From contig CALWEE010000035.1 in the NCBI GenBank assembly GCA_944376975.1, forward strand, positions 1 through 11,107: DNA of 11,107 bases, in the 5' to 3' direction. Below the pieces are notes generated by a model. It was not told the DNA's origin. It worked only from the letters and a program-made list of their open reading frames with translations, and did no database searches. The DNA comes from an uncultured Lachnospiraceae bacterium (GTDB lineage: Bacteria > Bacillota > Clostridia > Lachnospirales > Lachnospiraceae). Numbering within the stretch: position 1 is the stretch's first letter; every line of letters starts with the position of its first letter. This document shows, piece after piece, positions 7,274-11,107 of this stretch. Both the position numbers and the translations under genes were made by a program.

Positions 7274-7975
7274 ATGAAAGAAACACGATACGATATCCTT
7301 AATCTGCCGAAGGACGAACGGCCTTATGAAAAGTGCCGGCGTCTCGGCGCGGAAAAACTTTCGGACACGGAACTGCTGGCCGTGATCTTAAGATCGGGCA
7401 CGCGAAATACAGGTGTCCTTGAAGCGGCGGACCGGGTCATCCATTTTTCCAATGAAAAAAACGGCCTGGACGGCCTGCTGAAACTGTCCTACAGCGATCT
7501 TATATCCATACCCGGTATCGGTTCCGTCAAAGCGCTCCAGATACTGTCGGTCATCGAACTTTCATCCCGCCTGGCGCGGGCGAAGACGCCGTGGCGGAAA
7601 ACCTTTCTGTCCGCCGCGTCCGTAGGAAGCTATTATACCGGCGTGATGCGCGGCTACCGTCAGGAACATGTGATCCTCGTGCTTTTGGACGCGCGGGGCG
7701 GTATGATCGGCGAGTGCGTACTGTCAAAAGGGACGGTTTCATCGGCGCAGGCGGATCCGCGGGAAATATTCATCGAAGCCGTGCGCAGGGAAGCGGTGTC
7801 CATCATCCTCGTACATAACCATCCGAGCGGTGATCCCACTCCCAGCAAGGCGGATATCAACCTGACATACCGCGTCCGGGAAGCGGGAGATATGCTCGGC
7901 ATACCGTTGAGAGACCATATCATCGTCGGCGGCGGCCATTACCGCAGCCTGCGCGCCGACGGCATATTATCCTGA
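7274..7975 (+). CDS. radC: RadC-family JAB1/MPN domain protein
   Basis: RadC proteins join a helix-hairpin-helix DNA-binding region to a JAMM metalloprotease-like domain. Their biochemical role is unknown; the old claim of a DNA repair function in Escherichia coli was withdrawn. The 233 residues match the family. The N-terminal part starts RYDILNLPKDERPYEK, with the HhH segment SIPGIGSVKALQI around 76-88. The JAMM metal motif is complete: H181-x-H183-x7-S191-x2-D194 in HNHPSGDPTPSKAD, with upstream glutamates in REIFIEAVRREA. The ATG at 7274 follows AAAGG (7262-7266) with a 7-base spacer. It stands 36 bases before mreB. radC next to mreBCD is a conserved bacterial neighbourhood (maf-radC-mreBCD in Bacillus); maf is not present here. 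The function in this setting is inferred only from position. Confidence 0.95.
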   Translation: MKETRYDILNLPKDERPYEKCRRLGAEKLSDTELLAVILRSGTRNTGVLEAADRVIHFSNEKNGLDGLLKLSYSDLISIPGIGSVKALQILSVIELSSRLARAKTPWRKTFLSAASVGSYYTGVMRGYRQEHVILVLLDARGGMIGECVLSKGTVSSAQADPREIFIEAVRREAVSIILVHNHPSGDPTPSKADINLTYRVREAGDMLGIPLRDHIIVGGGHYRSLRADGILS

Positions 7976-8011
7976 TACGGACCTGTCTGTTTTATATAAA
8001 GGAGTAGTAAA

Positions 8012-9034
8012 ATGGCTGTACAAAAATATGGCCTTGATCTGGGCACAGAGAATATCAAACTGAGTCATGTTTCCCAGGGAATGATCCTGTGCGAAAAGAA
8101 TCTTGTCGCGGTCAGAAAAAAACAGGGTATCGTCGCCTTCGGCGATGCCGCTTATGATATTTACGAACGTTCATCGGAAGCGATCCGGGTCACTTATCCG
8201 GTCTGCCAGGGCGTGATCGCCGGCCTGACCGATATGAAGCAGGCTCTGGACCTGTTCCTTAAAAAGGCAAAATGCTCCAACGGTTTTATCTCCGGCAATG
8301 CCTTTTATTTTTCTGTGCCTTCCGATGTGACCGAAGTTGAAAAAAGGGCATTTTTTGATGTGGCGTTGAGCTCTCACTTCAAATCAAAAGATGCCTTTAT
8401 CGTTGAAAAACCCATGGCCGCCCTTCTCGGAGAGGGTGTGGATCTGCCCCGCTGCGCGGGCGCCATGCTCATCGACATCGGCGCCGGCACAACGGAAGTG
8501 TCCGTCCTTGCCCAGGGGGGCATCGTCAAGAGCCGGCTGCTGAAAATGGGCGGCAATACCATCACGGACCAGATCCGCCAGGAAGTAAAAGAGCGGTACG
8601 ATCTGCTGATCGGAAGGAAAACAGCGGAAAATCTCAAGCTTACCCTTGGTTCGGCCATCCCGAAGGGACGTTCATCCTGTACGGTCCCCGGACGGCATAT
8701 GATCACCGGTCTGCCGGCTCAGGCAAACGTGGACGCCCGGGTGGTCGAAGTCTGCGTGCGTCGGGTCATGAAGGCCGTCGCGGCCGAAGCCCGGAACATG
8801 ATGGAACGCGTTCCTCCGGAGATCATCCATTCGGTCCTGGATACCGGGATCTTGGTCACCGGCGGCGCCAGTCAGACAGCCGATCTGGAAACATTCCTGA
8901 CACAGGAACTTTCGCTGCCTGTCCGGATGTCGGACCATCCTGTTGAAAGCACGGCGGTCGGCCTAACAAAGGTCATGTCCGATCCGTCCCTTTCCGGTCT
9001 GGCTTATTCCGTCAGAGAATCCATATTCAGCTAA
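8012..9034 (+). CDS. mreB: Rod shape-determining protein, divergent MreB/Mbl-type actin
   Basis: MreB is a bacterial actin that forms membrane-bound filaments and guides the cell-wall elongation machinery. The 340-residue length is normal. Actin-fold nucleotide motifs are in order: phosphate 1 DLGTEN at 9-14, the segment VEKPMAALLGEG with E132-K-P, phosphate 2 DIGAGTTEV at 155-163, and the adenosine motif VTGGASQTAD from about 282. Several differ from canonical MreB, which has DLGTANT, EEPMAAAIGA, DIGGGTTEV and LTGGGALL. Position immediately before mreC supports the MreB assignment over DnaK- or FtsA-like relatives. Similar divergent forms are, from memory, usual in Lachnospiraceae. The ATG at 8012 follows AAAGGAG (7998-8004) with a 7-base spacer. 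Whether this is the only MreB in the genome cannot be told from here; a second canonical copy or Mbl may exist elsewhere. Confidence 0.9.
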   Translation: MAVQKYGLDLGTENIKLSHVSQGMILCEKNLVAVRKKQGIVAFGDAAYDIYERSSEAIRVTYPVCQGVIAGLTDMKQALDLFLKKAKCSNGFISGNAFYFSVPSDVTEVEKRAFFDVALSSHFKSKDAFIVEKPMAALLGEGVDLPRCAGAMLIDIGAGTTEVSVLAQGGIVKSRLLKMGGNTITDQIRQEVKERYDLLIGRKTAENLKLTLGSAIPKGRSSCTVPGRHMITGLPAQANVDARVVEVCVRRVMKAVAAEARNMMERVPPEIIHSVLDTGILVTGGASQTADLETFLTQELSLPVRMSDHPVESTAVGLTKVMSDPSLSGLAYSVRESIFS

Positions 9035-9052
9035 AGAGAGGCATTTTTTACT

Positions 9053-9976
9053 ATGAACAGAAACAAAAGAAAGCCTGTAAAACCCCGATATCTGCTCATC
9101 TTTCTCGTCATCGTATGCGCCGTTTCCATCGCCTTGAGCTACCAGAACGGCGGCGATAAACTGGCTGTGCAAAGCGGTATCACATCTTTCCTCATCCCCA
9201 TGGAAAAAGGGCTGAACAGCCTTGGGGAATGGACCGGCAAGAACCGGGAACGCATGAAGACGGTAGACGAACTGATCGAAGAAAATGAATCGCTGAACAC
9301 CCAGATCGAACGCCTTAAGGCCCAGATCTCTTCCATGGAAAACAACCTGTCCGAACTGGACGATCTGAGGGATCTGCTGGATATGAAAGAGATCTACCCG
9401 GATTATCCCATGGTCGGAGCCCGCATCATCAGCAAAGATCCGGGAAACTGGTACAACAGCTTCATCATCGACAAGGGCAGCAATGACGGCATTAAAAAAG
9501 ATATGAACGTGATCGCGGACAATGGTCTGGCCGGTATCGTCACCGATGTGTCGGCCACCCATTCCACCGTCCGCGGGATCATTGACGATACGAGCAACGT
9601 GAGCGGCATGATCAGCAAATCTTCCGAACTGTGCATCATCGGCGGCGATCTTAAACTGATGGAAGAAGGCCTTTTGAACGTGGAATTGATCTCGGCGGAC
9701 GCCGAGGTGGTCGACGGGGACGAAGTGGTCACCTCCTATATCAGCGACAAGTTCCTGCCCGGCCTGCTGATCGGCTATATCACCGATGTTTCCTCCGACT
9801 CCTCCATGCTGACCCAGTCCGCCCATCTGACACCTCAGGTGGACTTTGAGAATATCACCAACGTATTGGTCATCACCCAGTTAAAATCGGACCTTCTGTC
9901 CGATGATGACGCGCAGAGCGCCGGAGAGACGACAGACGGAACAGAGGAAACGGCCGTAAAAGGAGAGGGCGAATGA
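9053..9976 (+). CDS. mreC: Rod shape-determining protein MreC
   Basis: MreC is a bitopic membrane protein that links cytoplasmic MreB to the outside-facing PBP2-RodA synthase and helps activate it. The 307-residue chain begins with a basic N-terminus (NRNKRKPVKPR) and one membrane helix at about 13-30, leaving the rest outside. A coiled coil at about 68-113 (heptads in VDELIEENESLNTQIERLKA) mediates dimerisation. The paired beta-barrel domain follows, with the family hallmark DPGNWYNSFIIDKGSNDGI from D129, then VIADNGLAGIV and FLPGLLIGYI. The C-terminus is an acidic low-complexity tail (about 290-307), likely disordered. The ATG at 9053 follows an AGAGAGG site with a spacer of about 11 bases. 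The gene is 18 bases after mreB, and its stop overlaps the mreD start in ATGA, so mreC and mreD are translationally coupled. Confidence 0.96.
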   Translation: MNRNKRKPVKPRYLLIFLVIVCAVSIALSYQNGGDKLAVQSGITSFLIPMEKGLNSLGEWTGKNRERMKTVDELIEENESLNTQIERLKAQISSMENNLSELDDLRDLLDMKEIYPDYPMVGARIISKDPGNWYNSFIIDKGSNDGIKKDMNVIADNGLAGIVTDVSATHSTVRGIIDDTSNVSGMISKSSELCIIGGDLKLMEEGLLNVELISADAEVVDGDEVVTSYISDKFLPGLLIGYITDVSSDSSMLTQSAHLTPQVDFENITNVLVITQLKSDLLSDDDAQSAGETTDGTEETAVKGEGE

Positions 9977-10485
9977 AACGGATCTTATCTTACGCGGTTT
10001 TGATATGCGTGTTTTTCTTTCTCCAGACCGGTGTGTTCTCCCATCTGAGAATGGGCATCATCGCGCCGAATCTGCTGATCATCTGCACCGCGTCCATCGG
10101 CATGATACGCGGGAAAACAGAAGGCTGCCTGGTCGGATTCTTTTCCGGCATCCTCTATGACGCCCTTTACGCCTCCTATTTTGGCCTGTACGCGCTGATC
10201 CTGTGCGTCATCGGCTATATGGCGGGCTATGTGAACCGTATCTTTTACGAAGAAGACATGACGCTGCCGCTGGTCGTCATCGGCGCCGCGGACACGTTTT
10301 ACGGGATCATCGTCTACCTGCTCACTTTCCTTTCAAGGGGCAGGATGGACTTCCCTTATTATTTTCTGCGCATCATCCTGCCGGAAATGGTCTACACCCT
10401 TATCCTGGCCGTTTTGTTGTACAGGATGATCTTTTACATCGACAGGAAACTGAACAGCAAAGGAAGTGACGACGCGCGTGCTTAA
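9973..10485 (+). CDS. mreD: Rod shape-determining protein MreD
   Basis: MreD is a small polytopic membrane protein of the elongasome, partner of MreC. It is 170 residues, typical of the family, and very hydrophobic. Likely membrane helices lie at about 4-20, 28-45, 50-68, 70-88, 97-119 and 133-155, with a short basic, polar tail (DRKLNSKGSDDARA). Family-like features are the N-terminal FFLQTGVFSHLRMGIIAPNL segment and the GFFSGILYDALYASYFGLYAL segment, whose G-x-x-x-D-x-x characterises MreD transport-like folds. The ATG at 9973 overlaps the mreC stop by four bases and uses AGGAGAGGG at 9961-9969. The 3' end overlaps the predicted PBP2 start by eight bases. Sequence conservation in MreD is low, so the call relies on hydropathy, size and position between mreC and mrdA, all of which agree. 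Confidence 0.92.
   Translation: MKRILSYAVLICVFFFLQTGVFSHLRMGIIAPNLLIICTASIGMIRGKTEGCLVGFFSGILYDALYASYFGLYALILCVIGYMAGYVNRIFYEEDMTLPLVVIGAADTFYGIIVYLLTFLSRGRMDFPYYFLRIILPEMVYTLILAVLLYRMIFYIDRKLNSKGSDDARA
10460..10469 (+). promoter_or_regulatory. Ribosome-binding site deciding the PBP2 start
   Basis: AAGGAAGTGA inside the 3' end of mreD matches nine of ten bases of the full Shine-Dalgarno AAGGAGGTGA. The spacing from its core to GTG 10478 is about 11 bases. An in-frame GTG at 10466 lies within this site and so cannot use it, which favours GTG 10478. Confidence 0.5.
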
Positions 10486-11107
10486 CAGGATAAAAAACTT
10501 CATCAGCGGTATCTTCCAGTCAAGAGTCGCTGTCCTGGGGATTTTTTTCGCCGTTCTTTTCGCGCTTTTGATACAGAAAGCTTTTTCCCTCCAGATCGTC
10601 CACGGAGAGGATTATCTGGAAAGCTTTACCTATCGTATCCAGAAGGAAACCGAACTGCCCAGCGCCCGGGGCGCGATCTGTGACCGGAACGGCAAACTTC
10701 TGGCCTATAACCGGCTGGCTTACGATGTGATCATCGAAGACACGTCCGTACTGGAAGACAACGCGTCGGAAAACGCCATGATCGCCCATCTGATCGATCT
10801 GGTGGAAAGCAGCGGCTATGTGACCGTCAACAACCTGCCCATAGAACTGTATGACGACGGCACCATGGAATTTACCGCGTCCGGGAACACCCTTCTGCGT
10901 TTTATACGCGATGTTTACGGCCTGAACTCCATTGACGAGCTGAGCGAAGAACAAAAGAGCGTGACGGCGGAGGAACTTTTTGGCTATATGTGCCAGGGCG
11001 ACGCGACCACCTCCATGTTCGGGATAGACGAAACCTATTCCGCGGAAGAAGCGCTGAAGATCGCCGCCATCCGCTATGAACTGTATATGAAGCGATACGA
11101 GCAATAC
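10478..11107 (+). CDS. mrdA: Penicillin-binding protein 2 (class B transpeptidase), 5' part
   Basis: The gene is open from GTG 10478 to the right edge (210 codons, no stop). PBP2 is the transpeptidase that works with RodA in lateral wall synthesis. After a basic N-terminus (LNRIKNFISGIFQSR) there is one membrane helix at about residues 18-35, then FSLQIVHGEDYLESF, the usual juxtamembrane segment. Next comes the class B pedestal motif ELPSARGAICDRNGKLLAYN (about 62-81), with the invariant R-G-x-I-x-D-R-N-G. The following region, including ELFGYMCQG and YSAEEALKIAAIRYELYMKR, fits the non-catalytic domain of Lachnospiraceae-type PBP2. The catalytic S-x-x-K, S-x-N and K-T/S-G motifs lie beyond the window. 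The start is inferred: GTG with an upstream near-perfect Shine-Dalgarno, overlapping mreD by eight bases. FtsI or SpoVD are less likely given the mreBCD context. Confidence 0.9.
   Translation, partial: MLNRIKNFISGIFQSRVAVLGIFFAVLFALLIQKAFSLQIVHGEDYLESFTYRIQKETELPSARGAICDRNGKLLAYNRLAYDVIIEDTSVLEDNASENAMIAHLIDLVESSGYVTVNNLPIELYDDGTMEFTASGNTLLRFIRDVYGLNSIDELSEEQKSVTAEELFGYMCQGDATTSMFGIDETYSAEEALKIAAIRYELYMKRYEQY

Noticed and set aside
8963..9826. A 287-codon minus-strand open frame opposite mreC
   Set aside because: It mirrors the mreC reading frame, is rich in His, Asp and Gly in the way reverse translations of this codon use are, and has no recognisable domain.

Overview
The window looks like chromosomal DNA of a moderately GC-rich member of the Clostridia, most likely Lachnospiraceae. 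The evidence is gene order and protein type: a Gram-positive-style endonuclease MutL, a YnbB-type PLP enzyme next to miaA, and a divergent MreB of the kind common in that family. The genus cannot be read from the sequence. Almost all of it is core housekeeping DNA on the plus strand with short intergenic gaps. I see no insertion sequence, tRNA, rRNA, CRISPR array or prophage.

Layout: (1) bases 1-110, minus strand, the 5' end of a GNAT-family acetyltransferase. (2) 111-286, a divergent promoter region with a near-consensus sigma-A promoter for mutS. (3) 287-7111, an apparent operon mutS-mutL-miaA-ynbB. mutS and mutL are tightly coupled: the mutS stop codon lies inside the mutL Shine-Dalgarno. 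mutL and miaA are separated by a 72-base gap with two clear hairpins. miaA and ynbB are one base apart. (4) 7112-7273, the largest gap on this strand, with a GC-rich hairpin, a T-rich tract and an AT-rich palindrome that contains a perfect TATAAT. (5) 7274-11107, radC-mreB-mreC-mreD and the start of a class B penicillin-binding protein (PBP2/mrdA), which runs off the right edge.

The first operon joins DNA mismatch repair (MutS recognises mismatches; MutL carries the endonuclease active site) to tRNA modification (MiaA, i6A37) and a PLP enzyme of unclear physiological role. The second joins radC to the elongasome genes that guide lateral wall synthesis: the MreB filament, the MreC and MreD membrane partners and the PBP2 transpeptidase. 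Both arrangements are known gene neighbourhoods.

I did not find a convincing undescribed system. The points most worth a second look are the palindrome-promoter before radC, the paired hairpins before miaA, the extra clamp-like motif in the MutL linker, the divergent nucleotide-binding motifs of MreB, and a strong excess of GATC tetranucleotides across the window.
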